Assembly (NCBI RefSeq): GCF_900129505.1
Contig: NZ_LT670818.1
Span: 1,302,001 to 1,366,000 of the forward strand
Direction of reading: 5' to 3'
From: Bradyrhizobium erythrophlei
GTDB taxonomy: Bacteria > Pseudomonadota > Alphaproteobacteria > Rhizobiales > Xanthobacteraceae
DNA length: 64,000 bases
Part shown: positions 54,383-64,000 of the stretch, one piece after another
How the letters are laid out: every line of letters starts with the position of its first letter
How positions within the stretch are numbered: the first letter of the stretch is position 1
Notes under the pieces: model-generated
The model's database searches: none
The model's input: only the letters and a program-made list of their open reading frames with translations
Told to the model about the DNA's origin: nothing
Made by a program: the position numbers and the translations under genes

Positions 54383-55450
54383 ATGCCTGGGCCGTCTTCA
54401 TCGCCGCCACATTCCACGTTCGGATCGCTGGCATTCATTGCCGTCGTTGTCGCCGCCGGCGTCGGTGCGTTCGCCTATACGGCGGGATGGCTCTCTCCCG
54501 GTCGCCTGACGCCGACCGAGCTGGTCGATGCATTTGCTCCCCCCACCGGTCCGGCGCTCGGCCACCGGCGAAATCACGCCAAGGGCATCTGCTTCACCGG
54601 CGTGTTCGAATCGAACGGGAACGGCGCGCAGCTCTCGCGGGCCCAGGTTTTCTCGGCCGCCCAGTATCCGGTTCTTGGCCGCTTCAATCTCGGTACGCCC
54701 GATCCGACCGAACCGGATGCGAAGGTCCGGGTGCGGGGCATGGGCCTGCAGATTTCGACCCCGGACGGCGAGGTATGGCGCACCGCCATGATCGATCCCC
54801 CCTTTTTCGCGGTGGCGAACCCGCAAGCCTTTTACGAACTGCTGAAGGCGTCGGGCAGCAAGGATCCGGATGCGATGAAGAGCTTCACCGCCGCGCATCC
54901 CGAGTTCGCGGCCTTCGGCGCCTGGGCCAAGAGCGCGCCCTGGACGGCGAGCTACGCTGAAGAGCCTTACCACGGCCTCAACGCCTTCATCTTTACCGAC
55001 AATGCCGGCGCCGAGCACGCGGTGCGGTGGTCGCTGCTGCCCCAGGCGCAGGTCGTGCCGATCACCGACGACGATCTCGCCAAGCTCGGCCCCGATCATC
55101 TCGAGCACGAGATCGCGGACCGCGTCGCCAAGGCACCGCAGCGCTGGACCATGGTCGTGACCATTGCCGAGCCGGGCGACCAGACGTCGGATCCGAGCAA
55201 GGCCTGGCCTGAGGGACGGAAAACCATCGAGGCCGGCACGCTGGTGGTGCAGCAGATCGAAGCCGAACGCGACGGCCCGTGCCGCGACATCAACTTCGAT
55301 CCGACCATCCTGCCCAGCGGTATCAGCGTGTCCGACGATCCGTTCCCGGCCGCACGGTCCTCGGCCTACGCGAAATCGTACGACCTGCGCACTTCGGAAG
55401 CTAAGGATTACCCCTATCACCAGCAAACTGCGACGAGTGCAAAGCCATGA
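54383..55450 (+). CDS. Membrane-anchored catalase-family (SrpA-like) heme protein
   Basis: A 355-residue minimal catalase-fold peroxidase exported or anchored by an N-terminal helix (FGSLAFIAVVVAAGVGAFAY). The distal His region is GHRRNHAKGICFTGVFESNG (about residues 62-80), followed by AAQYPVLGRFNLGTPDPTEP, VRVRGMGLQISTPDGEVWRT and DPPFFAVANPQAFYELL. This matches the SrpA/catalase-related periplasmic group. Its stop overlaps the start of a cytochrome b561 gene by four bases (ATGA). The pair probably moves quinol electrons to a periplasmic peroxide-reducing heme. Confidence 0.88.
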   Translation: MPGPSSSPPHSTFGSLAFIAVVVAAGVGAFAYTAGWLSPGRLTPTELVDAFAPPTGPALGHRRNHAKGICFTGVFESNGNGAQLSRAQVFSAAQYPVLGRFNLGTPDPTEPDAKVRVRGMGLQISTPDGEVWRTAMIDPPFFAVANPQAFYELLKASGSKDPDAMKSFTAAHPEFAAFGAWAKSAPWTASYAEEPYHGLNAFIFTDNAGAEHAVRWSLLPQAQVVPITDDDLAKLGPDHLEHEIADRVAKAPQRWTMVVTIAEPGDQTSDPSKAWPEGRKTIEAGTLVVQQIEAERDGPCRDINFDPTILPSGISVSDDPFPAARSSAYAKSYDLRTSEAKDYPYHQQTATSAKP

Positions 55451-56049
55451 CCTCCAGCGGCGTGAAATTCACCGTTCTTCAGCGTTTGCTGCACTGGCTG
55501 ATGGCCGCCTGCATCCTGGCGATGCTTTTCATCGGCGTCGGCATGGTGTCGACCGTGATGCCCAAATACGTTCCCCTGCTGGCGACGCACAAGACGCTCG
55601 GCATCGGCATCCTGGTGCTCGCACTGATCCGGCTCGGCGTGCGCACCCGCTACGGCGCACCGCTGCTACCCGCCGAGCTGCCGGCGCCGATGAAACTGGC
55701 GGCGCATCTGTCGCACTACGCGCTCTATGCCCTCATGATCGGCATGCCCCTGATCGGCTGGGCGATGCTGTCGGCCGGCGCCTATCCGGTGGTGCTGTAT
55801 GGAAACCTCCGTCTCCCGGCCATCCTGCCGCAAAGCGACAGCCTGCATACGCTGCTCTGGAATGCGCATTACTACCTCGCCTTCGCATTCTTCGCGGTGG
55901 TGCTGCTCCATCTCGCCGCCGCGCTGTTCCATGCGCTGGTTCGCCGCGACGGCGTGTTCGAGAGCATGGCGGGCGGGTCGCTCCGCGGCGAGGTCGCCAC
56001 CCCCGCCCGCGGCAGCGCCGGGTTTCGACCGTCCGTTGGAGCGGAATGA
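55447..56049 (+). CDS. Cytochrome b561-family membrane protein
   Basis: Four-helix di-heme b-type membrane cytochrome of 200 residues, CybB type. It starts TVLQRLLHWLMAACILAMLF (first heme-ligand His), then THKTLGIGILVLALIRLGV, AHLSHYALYALMIGMPLIGW, and LWNAHYYLAFAFFAVVLLHL with paired His ligands. A short Pro/Gly tail follows. Translationally coupled to the SrpA-like gene. Likely electron donor from the quinone pool to that protein. Confidence 0.92.
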   Translation: MTSSGVKFTVLQRLLHWLMAACILAMLFIGVGMVSTVMPKYVPLLATHKTLGIGILVLALIRLGVRTRYGAPLLPAELPAPMKLAAHLSHYALYALMIGMPLIGWAMLSAGAYPVVLYGNLRLPAILPQSDSLHTLLWNAHYYLAFAFFAVVLLHLAAALFHALVRRDGVFESMAGGSLRGEVATPARGSAGFRPSVGAE

Positions 56050-56142
56050 CGAAATCCGCAAGACGCGATAGGAAAGAATGGATTGCGTCGCGGCTTCCGG
56101 AGCTTCCGGAGAGTCGCTTAACGGCTTCGCGCGGAGTTCAGC

Positions 56143-57090
56143 TCACCTTGCCCGGGAAATAAATCCGGGCATGCCGGTCTTCACCACCGCGTTGAACCTG
56201 ACGTTCGTGGTGATGCGGTCCCGAATCTCCCGCATGGCGTCTTCAGGGAGAGCTGAAATCTCGAAGTTCTCCCGGATGCGCCGAGGGTTGGTCGAGGTGG
56301 TCAGGAAAGCGGTGCTGCGCTGTACGGCCCAGGCCAGGGCAACTTGTGCTGGTGTCTTGTGCACACGCTGGGCGATGGCTGTAATCACCGGATCGTCCAC
56401 TACTCTCGGCTGCAGGGCATGTCCCAACGCCGCAAACGCCTGCAGTACGATCCCATGCTCCCGACAGAAGTCGAGCAGGTCCCATTCGGGGAGATACGGA
56501 TGCGATTCGACCTGCACTATGGCAGGCTTGATCCGCGCAGCCGCAACGATCTCTCGCAGCTTCTCCAAGGTAACGTCCGACAAGCCGATCGATTTGCAGT
56601 GACCATCGTCCACCAGGTGCTCCAGCGCCCGCCATGTCTCCGTCAGCGTGACCCCGGGATCATAGATCACCCGGCCGCGCTCGTCCCTCGGGTCCTGCTC
56701 GTCACCGGGTTGAAAGGCAAAGGGAGTATGGATGAGATAGCAATCGACATAGTCGAGTTGCAGTCGCCGGCGACTCGCATCGAGGGCAGGTTTGACCCGC
56801 TCTGGCCGATGATTGGTATTCCATAGCTTCGTTGTGACAAACAGGTCCTGCCGCTGCACCGTCCCCGCCTGGAAGGCTTCCTGCATCGCATCGCCTACCG
56901 CTTCTTCATTGCGGTAGCGTTCCGCACAATCGAGATGTCGAAATCCCACGTCCAACGCAGCCCTGGCAGCCTGTTTGGTCGCGAGAGGATCCGGAATTAG
57001 CGTGCCAAACCCGACGGCGGGGAGCGCGCCAGATCCGTGCGCAAGATGAATCCTCGTGAAACGAAGCGTATCGGATGTTGTCATGCTCAT
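56143..57090 (-). CDS. Aldo/keto reductase
   Basis: NADPH-dependent (alpha/beta)8-barrel reductase of 315 residues. The catalytic tetrad is visible: Asp and Tyr in FRHLDCAERYRNEEAVGDAM, Lys in LFVTTKLWNTNH, His in CYLIHTPFAFQPGDE. The cofactor region is seen in AQRVHKTPAQVALAWAVQRS and TSTNPRRIRENFE. The substrate is a carbonyl compound, not further resolvable. AAGG lies before ATG 57090. The epoxide-hydrolase-like gene upstream on the same strand ends 157 bp away. Confidence 0.92.
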   Translation of the reverse strand: MSMTTSDTLRFTRIHLAHGSGALPAVGFGTLIPDPLATKQAARAALDVGFRHLDCAERYRNEEAVGDAMQEAFQAGTVQRQDLFVTTKLWNTNHRPERVKPALDASRRRLQLDYVDCYLIHTPFAFQPGDEQDPRDERGRVIYDPGVTLTETWRALEHLVDDGHCKSIGLSDVTLEKLREIVAAARIKPAIVQVESHPYLPEWDLLDFCREHGIVLQAFAALGHALQPRVVDDPVITAIAQRVHKTPAQVALAWAVQRSTAFLTTSTNPRRIRENFEISALPEDAMREIRDRITTNVRFNAVVKTGMPGFISRAR

Positions 57091-57246
57091 ACTGCCTTGG
57101 GAACGAGAGTGCCATCGTCAGGGAACATGAAGTCCGTCATGGGCAGGCCGGCGCGGGCCTCATGCGGCGGCGCCATCGTCGACGATCGGCCGCCGCATTG
57201 CGCGAAAGCTTGCCTGCTGCAGCCGCCGGACCTGCGGCCCGCTCGT

Positions 57247-58428
57247 TTAGATCGACTGACGCAGCGGACGAAAGGCCGCGCGCATTTCCGCGCTGAACAG
57301 CCCGGGCTGCTCCCAGGCGGCGAAATGACCACCCTTGTCGAGCTTGTTGTAGTAGATGAGTTTGGGATAGGCCCGCTCTGTCCAGCTCCGCGGAGCGGCA
57401 TAAAGCTCGTCCGGAAAGACGCTTACGGCGACCGGGATCGAAACGTGCTTGGGCTCGAAGAAATTGAGCTTGTTTTCCCAATACAGACGGGCCGACGAGA
57501 TCGCCGTGTTGGTCAACCAGTAGAGCGTGATGTTGTCGAGGATGTCGTCGCGGGTGAGGCCTTCGGATTGTCCGTCGAAGACACGCGACATGAGCTCCTC
57601 GCTGCGGGCGTCGTGATCAAGAATCCATGCCGCCAGGCCTGCGGGCGAATCCACAATTCCGTAGAGTGTCTGCGGGCGGTTGGCCATTTCGTTGGCGTAG
57701 CCGAGTCCGTGCTTGTAGAAGAAATCCAGCTGGTCGTATGCGTGCCGTTCGTCGGCCGACAGCCCCGATGGCGGCGAACCGCCGGGCTGGAGCGCGGTTG
57801 CAATTTCGGCCGGCACGGTAGCCGGCATGTTGGTGTGAATGCCGAGCAATCCCGGAGGCGCCAGCAGCGCCATCTGTTCCGTGACGGCATTGCCCCAATC
57901 GCCGCCCTGCGCCACACAGCGCGTGTATCCCAGGCGCTTCATCAGCGCGATCCACGCACGTGCGATACGGGCGGGATCCCAGCCGGTCGTGCTCGGTTTG
58001 CCCGAAAACCCGTAGCCCGGCATCGACGGGATCACCAGATGGAACGCGTCCGACGCGCTCGCGCCATGTGCCGCGGGGTCGGTCAATGGTTCGACGATCT
58101 TCAGCTGCTCGATGACCGAGCCGGGCCAACCGTGCGTGACGATGAGCGGCAACGCGTTTTCAGGTTTCGAACGAACGTGAATGAAATGGATGTCGAGCCC
58201 GTCGATCTCGGTAACAAACTGTGGCAAGGCGTTGAGCCGCGCTTCCACCTTGCGCAAGTCGACCAGATCATCTTCCGCGACATTGACGCGGAACGGTCGT
58301 ATCGTTTCGCTTGAGGTCGGATTCGCGAGAGCGCCAGAGGAAAATCCAGCAGCGCCCGCAGCTGCGACTGCCATCGCGGCCGTCAAAAACTGGCGGCGAT
58401 CTTGATTCATACCTGAAAGAGACGCCAT
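57247..58428 (-). CDS. Epoxide-hydrolase-like protein, Tat-exported, EHN domain shortened
   Basis: A 393-residue alpha/beta hydrolase of the microsomal-epoxide-hydrolase group. Tat signal DRRQFLTAAMAVAAAGAAGF. The oxyanion loop is LIVTHGWPGSVIEQL, the Asp nucleophile is in VAQGGDWGNAVTEQM, and the catalytic His in DKGGHFAAWEQPGLFSAEMR. The N-terminal EHN domain starts normally (IRPFRVNVAEDDLVDLR) but then joins KVEARLNALPQFVTEIDGLD directly; homologues carry about 40-45 residues more there, including the conserved DYDWR region. Reading frame is kept. ATG 58428 has GGGAG upstream; ATG 58410 is also possible. Confidence 0.87.
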   Translation of the reverse strand: MASLSGMNQDRRQFLTAAMAVAAAGAAGFSSGALANPTSSETIRPFRVNVAEDDLVDLRKVEARLNALPQFVTEIDGLDIHFIHVRSKPENALPLIVTHGWPGSVIEQLKIVEPLTDPAAHGASASDAFHLVIPSMPGYGFSGKPSTTGWDPARIARAWIALMKRLGYTRCVAQGGDWGNAVTEQMALLAPPGLLGIHTNMPATVPAEIATALQPGGSPPSGLSADERHAYDQLDFFYKHGLGYANEMANRPQTLYGIVDSPAGLAAWILDHDARSEELMSRVFDGQSEGLTRDDILDNITLYWLTNTAISSARLYWENKLNFFEPKHVSIPVAVSVFPDELYAAPRSWTERAYPKLIYYNKLDKGGHFAAWEQPGLFSAEMRAAFRPLRQSI

Positions 58429-59187
58429 GTCGCTCACTCCCTGTGTCGGAAAAACATTTCAAGCTTGCCGAGGTCGGCGACAACTTGGGCAGATGCCGCC
58501 GCTGACGGGGCGATGCAGACCGATTTCGCGTGGGCCATTCACCAACGTCATCTTGCGTCCGCTTTTTGACCCATTCGGATCGCGTCGCGTGTTGCGAATT
58601 GCCGGAGCATGTCTGGCCTCTATCTTCCAAGCTATTCCACGTAGGGAGCATGGCCTCATATCAAGGTATGAGTGAGCGCGGTACGGCCCCTCAGCCCGGA
58701 TGAACCGAACCTGGAGCGCACTTGCTCGGAGACGAAGTGTGAACGGAGGATGGCGCTCACGACTCGCCGGCTCATCACAGGTCAAAGCCCAGCCCGCTCC
58801 GGCCTGGCGGCAAAGGTGCGCTACGGGCCATGCTGAACCAGAGAGACGAATTGGCCGTCACCGCGCTGGCTTCGTAGATGAAGCGAGGCCTGCCGAGCGC
58901 CTGCAACTTTCATGAGCAATGTTGCAGCGGGTCGCCGTTGGCGAAGCGCTAGCCTCCGCCAGCCATTTTCCGCCCCCAGCCGCCGGGCGCGGCTTCTCAT
59001 TTCGGCGCAATCAAGTTCAAGTCTGAAGACGAGCTTTTGCGAGATCTCACCCACCTTGGGGCGAGATCGTCGACTGACGATGGACGGCGGACCGTGCGTC
59101 CTGTTCAGATTTTCTCGATCTCCCGGCTCAAGCGGCAGCCCCGCCGGTGGTAATGACCACCAGCGGGATTTGACGATAGCGCATGGC
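58429..59187. other. 750-bp region without a confident gene
   Basis: Between the epoxide-hydrolase-like start and the gfa stop. Several short frames are open on both strands (for example minus 58459-58785 and plus 58912-59250), all Arg/Ser/Pro-rich with poor start sites, typical of shadow frames. It may hold remnants of lost genes, none recognisable. Confidence 0.4.
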
Positions 59188-59757
59188 TCATGCCGCTTTC
59201 GATTTGGACTTCGCTACATGGGTGGCGATCGCATCCATCAGCGCCGGTGACAGGCAATCATAGGATTCGAGCCCGAGCTCCCTAAGGCGCGAACGGATCC
59301 CGTCCATCTCGGAAGGGTCGACGCCGGACTCGATCACCGAGGACACGAACGCCGCAAATCCAGGCGCCGCGGAGCCCTGCTCCTGGAACAGTTCGGGATG
59401 GATGAAGTCCAGCCCGTAGAACGGGTGCGCCTTGTTCTCGATGCGGCCGTACATATGGGTGCCGCAGACCTTGCAGGCGTGCCGCTGGATCGTCGCGGAG
59501 GCATCGATGATGTGAAGCTTGTCGCCGTTCTCGAGAACGGTCACGTTGTCCCGCGGCACCACCGCCACCACCGAGAAAATCGCCCCGTCGGGTTTCCAGC
59601 ACTTGGTGCAGCCGCAGGCGTGGTTATGCGCGACGTCGCCCCTGACGCCGACCTTGACCGGCTTGTCCTGGCATTTGCAGACCAGGGTTCCGCCGGCAAA
59701 GCTGCCCGAACCCTTCTTCACTCCGCTGTCAACCGATGGATGGATGTGAACAGTCAT
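59188..59757 (-). CDS. gfa: S-(hydroxymethyl)glutathione synthase (glutathione-dependent formaldehyde-activating enzyme)
   Basis: Zinc protein that promotes addition of formaldehyde to glutathione in the cytoplasm. 189 residues, with the GFA-family Cys sets: [21 protein letters not shown] and [11 protein letters not shown]. Additional landmarks: AHNHACGC and a C-terminal [15 protein letters not shown]. Last gene of the methanol-oxidation operon, 49 bp after adhC; it supplies the substrate for that dehydrogenase. GGGAGGATT precedes ATG 59757. Confidence 0.93.
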   Translation of the reverse strand: MTVHIHPSVDSGVKKGSGSFAGGTLVCKCQDKPVKVGVRGDVAHNHACGCTKCWKPDGAIFSVVAVVPRDNVTVLENGDKLHIIDASATIQRHACKVCGTHMYGRIENKAHPFYGLDFIHPELFQEQGSAAPGFAAFVSSVIESGVDPSEMDGIRSRLRELGLESYDCLSPALMDAIATHVAKSKSKAA

Positions 59758-59806
59758 AACCAATCCTCCCTTGTGTTTGACGACTCTGTTTAGAACCTGC
59801 TTCGAT

Positions 59807-60916
<1,110 letters not shown>

Positions 60917-60996
60917 TTTGTGCTCCTGTTGCGCTCTTCAACACTGCAGAACATGTCATCGTCCGCGCTGTGCGCATTCACGACTTTTCCGCGCCT

Positions 60997-61539
60997 TCAT
61001 TTGAGCCCCGTACAACTGGTTTCGGCCTGCTTGGCCGCCTCAGGCTTGTCTTCGTGCTTGGGTGGACGGCCGCCGGGAATGGCGCCGTTGGCCCGCGCGC
61101 GCAGGTACACGTAGATGTCGTCGAGGAAGCACATCACGTTCGAGTTTTCGGCGAACGACGGCATGACCTTGTCGTTGGCGGCATCGACGTTCTTGCGGCC
61201 GTTGGTCACGACATTGTTGAAGTCGACATAGCTGAGCGTCTTCAGCGACTCCGCCAGCGCCGGCGCGTAGCTCGATCCCTCGCCGTTCGGACCGTGGCAG
61301 ACGTGGCAGTCCGAATGATAGCGGCGAAAGCCGGAATAGGTGTACCAGTCGACGGTTCCGTCCTCGCTGACCTTGTAGGTTGGATTGCCGTCCTTGTCGG
61401 CGTATTTGCCGCTGTCGGATGAAGCCACCGCCGGATCGCCCGATCCGTCGGCACAAGCGGCCGTGCCGGCAAAGGCGATCGCCAGGATGACGAACGCGAA
61501 TTTCCAGGGATTGATCCTCACGCAACTGTCCTTGTGCAT
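60997..61539 (-). CDS. xoxG: Methanol-metabolism-related c-type cytochrome
   Basis: Periplasmic electron acceptor for XoxF, about 180 residues. Signal peptide FAFVILAIAFAGTAACA. The single heme motif is CHVCHGPNGEGSSYAPALAE, and the axial Met is probably in DKVMPSFAENSNVMCFLDDI. Four further Cys-containing positions fit the family called 4-Cys methanol-metabolism cytochrome. The gene follows xoxF on the same strand (88 bp). ATG 61539 is chosen over a TTG two codons upstream; the ribosome-binding site is weak. Confidence 0.92.
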   Translation of the reverse strand: MHKDSCVRINPWKFAFVILAIAFAGTAACADGSGDPAVASSDSGKYADKDGNPTYKVSEDGTVDWYTYSGFRRYHSDCHVCHGPNGEGSSYAPALAESLKTLSYVDFNNVVTNGRKNVDAANDKVMPSFAENSNVMCFLDDIYVYLRARANGAIPGGRPPKHEDKPEAAKQAETSCTGLK

Positions 61540-61626
61540 TTCCAAATTGGGGGCCGGATAAAAAATCGGCGCGCAGCAGAACCGCGGCGCGCCGATCCAT
61601 GGTTATCTTGCCTGACGTCGCACCAC

Positions 61627-63507
61627 CTATTGGTTGGGCAATGCAAATACCGTCAACGTCCCGCCCAGCGAGGTATAGGACGCCAGACCCGCATAGCCGC
61701 CGACGGCGCCAAGGCCCGCCGTATCGACGGTCTTGTCCTTGGTCGGCAACTTGCCCTGATCGACCGCGCCATGCCAGGCGGCGGCGTTTTCAGGCTGCAG
61801 CAGACCGGCCGCAAGACCGATACCGGCCCAGCCGCCGACCCCGGACAGCACCGCGACGTATTGCTTGCCGCCGTGTTCGTAGGTCATGACGTTGCCGATG
61901 ATCCCGGACGGGGTCTTGAACTTGTAGAGTTCCTTGCCCGTCTTGGCGTCGACCGCCTTCAGATAGCCTTCGAGCGTGCCGTAGAACACCACGCCGCCGG
62001 CCGTCGCCAACGCGCCGCCCCACGCGGAGAACTGCTCCTTGTTGGACCACACGATCTTGCCGGTCTTGCCGTCCCAGGCGATGAAGTTGCCCATGTTGGT
62101 CTCGCCCTTGGGCGGGTACATCGCCACGGCGGCGCCGACATAAGCCTGGCCGGCCGTGTAGGAGACCTTGTAGGGCTCATAGTCCATGCAGACATGGTTG
62201 GTGGGGACGTAGAACAACTGCGTGTCCGGGCTATAGGCCGCGGGCTGTTCGTCCTTGGTGCCAAGCGCCGCCGGGCAGATGCCCTTGGAGTTGGTGTCCT
62301 CACCATTGTGCTGGGTCGAATAGGCGTCGACGACCAGCGGACGGCCGTAGGTCTTGGACGACTTGTCCATGTCGACCTTGGTGGCCCAGTTCACCACCGG
62401 ATCGAACTTTTCCGCGACCAGCAATTCGCCGGTGGCCCGGTCCAGCGTGTAGCCGAAGCCGTTACGGTCGAAATGGGTGAGCAGTTTCCTCGGCGCGCCA
62501 TTGATGGTCTGATCGGTGAGGATCATTTCGTTGACGCCGTCGAAGTCCCATTCGTCGTGCGGGGTCATCTGGTAGACCCATTTGACCGCGCCGGTATCGA
62601 GATCACGCGCCCAGATCGACATCGACCAGCGGTTATCGCCGGGGCGCTGCACCGGGTTCCAGGTCGAGGGATTGCCGGAACCGTAATAGACGAGGTTCAG
62701 CTGCGGATCATAGGAATACCAGCCCCAGGTGGCGCCGCCGCCGATCTTCCACTGGTCGCCCTGCCAGGTGGATGTCGAGGAATCCGGTCCGACGGGCTTG
62801 CCGAGCGACGTCGTCTTGACGGGGTCGATCAGCGTGTCGGAGTCCGGCCCTTCCGAAAAACCGCGCCAGACAAGCTTGCCGTCCGCGATGTTGTAAGCGC
62901 TGACCCAGCCGCGAACGCCGAATTCGCCGCCGGAAACGCCCACCAGGACCTTGTCCTTGTAGACGAACGGAGCGTCCGTGCCGGACTGACCCTTGCCGGC
63001 CTCGCCATCCATGACGGACCAGACTTTTGCGCCGGTCTTGGCGTCGAGTGCGATGAGCGTGGTGTCGGCCTGATGCAGGAAGATCTTGCCGTCGGCGTAG
63101 GCGACGCCGCGATTGACGGTGTCGCAGCACATGATCGGGATGACGTTGGGATCCTGCCTGGGTTCATACTTCCAGAGGATCTTGCCTTCGTTGTTCAGGT
63201 CGAGCGCATAGACCGTGTTCGGGAACGGCGTGTGCACATACATCGTGTCGCCAACCACCAGCGGTCCGCCTTCGTGGCCGCGAAGCACGCCGGTCGAAAA
63301 CGTCCAGGCGACCTGCAGCTTGCCGGCGTTGGATGCGTTGATCTGGTTGAGCTTGGAATAGCGGGTGTTGGCGTCATCGCCTTGCTGCATCACCCACTGC
63401 TTGGGATCTTTGGCCAACAGGTCCAGTGCCGCATCGGCGCGCGCAGCAAGATTCTGCGCGGCCAACAGGCCGAACACCGAGGTTGTCAGGATTAGATATT
63501 TCTTCAT
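61627..63507 (-). CDS. xoxF: Lanthanide-dependent PQQ methanol dehydrogenase XoxF
   Basis: Periplasmic quinoprotein oxidising methanol (and formaldehyde) with PQQ and a rare-earth ion. 626 residues: signal peptide [20 protein letters not shown], then the eight-bladed propeller with repeated W-motifs (WQGDQW, LVWRGF, KIVWSN). The vicinal disulfide is MCCDTVNRG (Cys127-Cys128). The key block is [12 protein letters not shown]: catalytic Asp321 and the extra Asp323 that coordinates the lanthanide, which replaces Ala in calcium-type MxaF. ATG 63507 has GGGAGGAAG in front. First gene of a four-gene operon. PQQ synthesis genes and xoxJ are not in the window. Confidence 0.96.
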   Translation of the reverse strand: MKKYLILTTSVFGLLAAQNLAARADAALDLLAKDPKQWVMQQGDDANTRYSKLNQINASNAGKLQVAWTFSTGVLRGHEGGPLVVGDTMYVHTPFPNTVYALDLNNEGKILWKYEPRQDPNVIPIMCCDTVNRGVAYADGKIFLHQADTTLIALDAKTGAKVWSVMDGEAGKGQSGTDAPFVYKDKVLVGVSGGEFGVRGWVSAYNIADGKLVWRGFSEGPDSDTLIDPVKTTSLGKPVGPDSSTSTWQGDQWKIGGGATWGWYSYDPQLNLVYYGSGNPSTWNPVQRPGDNRWSMSIWARDLDTGAVKWVYQMTPHDEWDFDGVNEMILTDQTINGAPRKLLTHFDRNGFGYTLDRATGELLVAEKFDPVVNWATKVDMDKSSKTYGRPLVVDAYSTQHNGEDTNSKGICPAALGTKDEQPAAYSPDTQLFYVPTNHVCMDYEPYKVSYTAGQAYVGAAVAMYPPKGETNMGNFIAWDGKTGKIVWSNKEQFSAWGGALATAGGVVFYGTLEGYLKAVDAKTGKELYKFKTPSGIIGNVMTYEHGGKQYVAVLSGVGGWAGIGLAAGLLQPENAAAWHGAVDQGKLPTKDKTVDTAGLGAVGGYAGLASYTSLGGTLTVFALPNQ

Positions 63508-63896
63508 CGCTTCCTCCCAGTTATGAGCCAAGGGTTCCGTAAGAACGGTCCACTTTTTCAGCTTTCTTCGTTGATATCCCTACCCGGTTCGGAAACAGGA
63601 TACTTGCCCAAGAGAGAAGTGCGTTTGCGCCAAAGCGAAACGCGGCGAATTTTTTAGCGGCACCCCGTGACTTTCGCCGGCGGCGCGCCCTCATGCTGCG
63701 ATGCGTCAGCGGCTTCGGCCTCACTCCATCGGAGCCGCATCGCGCGACCATCGGTTGAGGTTCCCCTTGACGGCGCTCAAACTAAGTCGGAGGATTATCA
63801 ACGGGATGTCAGGAAGCGTACTGCTCAAACCGCAATGACCGCCTTAAATTGAGGTAAGTCGCTCCATCATGACCCGAGGCCGGTCGCGGCAAGCGG
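63508..63896. promoter_or_regulatory. Upstream region of xoxF operon
   Basis: 389 bp with no convincing gene. The xoxF promoter must lie here if the operon starts with xoxF; AATTTTTTAGCGG near 63648-63660 is the most AT-rich patch. No clear operator was seen. Confidence 0.4.
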
Positions 63897-64000
63897 TCAT
63901 GTTTGATCTCGAATCGGTGGCTGGATAATGTCCGACACGGTCCGCTCGCTTAACACTTCCGGATTGGCGCCGAAGAGGCAGATCCAATGTTGGTCAGATG
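63897..64000 (-). CDS. C-terminal end of an unidentified protein, cut by window edge
   Basis: On the minus strand a frame open to the edge reads SDQHWICLFGANPEVLSERT, then VSDIIQPPIRDQT and a TGA at 63897-63899. The composition looks like real protein (balanced hydrophobic and charged residues). Only 33 residues are visible, so no function can be given. It would be the gene upstream of xoxF on the same strand. Confidence 0.4.
   Translation of the reverse strand, partial: SDQHWICLFGANPEVLSERTVSDIIQPPIRDQT

Noticed and set aside
61534..63495. 653-codon plus-strand frame
   Set aside because: Antisense to xoxF, which has signal peptide, active-site and lanthanide residues on the minus strand.

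Overview
The window looks like a chromosomal stretch of a high-GC alphaproteobacterium of the Bradyrhizobium / Nitrobacteraceae type. Pointers are DUF982 and DUF2778 proteins, a remnant of an ABC_sub_bind lipoprotein-type binding protein, dispersed GAGCATGATC and CATTGCGAGCG palindromes, several orphan binding proteins of the LivK and Bug families, and a lanthanide-type XoxF operon coupled to glutathione-dependent formaldehyde oxidation. No rRNA, tRNA or CRISPR array was seen.

Layout. 1-5.1 kb: housekeeping-like genes on the minus strand (DEAD-box helicase cut by the window edge, M29 aminopeptidase, a 39-codon small gene, a fumarase/aspartase-superfamily lyase). 5.1-10.1 kb: an accessory block of dispersed repeats, an arylsulfatase scrap, a three-gene heme-peroxidase cluster (duplicated-domain protein, DyP peroxidase, catalase-fold protein) and, fused to its 3' end, the tail of a lost ABC binding protein. 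10.3-15 kb: a TPR-methyltransferase, a secreted lipase and a complete IS630-type element sitting inside a second copy of a repeat whose uninterrupted copy is at 5.8 kb. 15-25 kb: tex, a YegD-like Hsp70, an AhpD-like protein, a multicopper oxidase with a divergent AraC regulator, a LuxR regulator coupled to an HtrA-like protein that has lost its whole catalytic triad, and a decayed HigBA module. 25.1-33.3 kb: a seven-gene operon in which a DppBCDF-type importer is coupled to an SDR and to a dienelactone hydrolase/NTF2 fusion, with a divergent MarR-type regulator.

33.4-46.5 kb: alpha/beta hydrolases, a triple rhodanese, a frameshifted HxlR regulator, a chemoreceptor, a Met-free c-type cytochrome, a DUF2778-DUF982 pair, and an IclR-Bug-LivK cluster with a 15-bp palindromic operator candidate. 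47-54 kb: the most unusual locus, with an animal-type heme peroxidase, a 137-residue protein resembling a nitrile-hydratase-like RiPP leader, a BTAD regulator, a YcaO protein and two unknown proteins. 54.4-58.4 kb: a membrane-anchored SrpA-like catalase-fold protein coupled to cytochrome b561, an aldo/keto reductase, and an epoxide-hydrolase-like protein with a shortened N-terminal domain. 59.2-63.5 kb: xoxF-xoxG-adhC-gfa, which oxidise methanol in the periplasm and formaldehyde through glutathione in the cytoplasm.

Heme oxidative enzymes recur: DyP, two catalase-fold proteins, an animal-type peroxidase, cytochrome b561 and two c-type cytochromes. The best candidate for an undescribed system is the YcaO / NHLP-like / peroxidase locus at 47.07-53.97 kb. 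The second is the 6.4-10 kb peroxidase cluster. Most family calls rest on reading the translated sequence by eye; no database search was possible.
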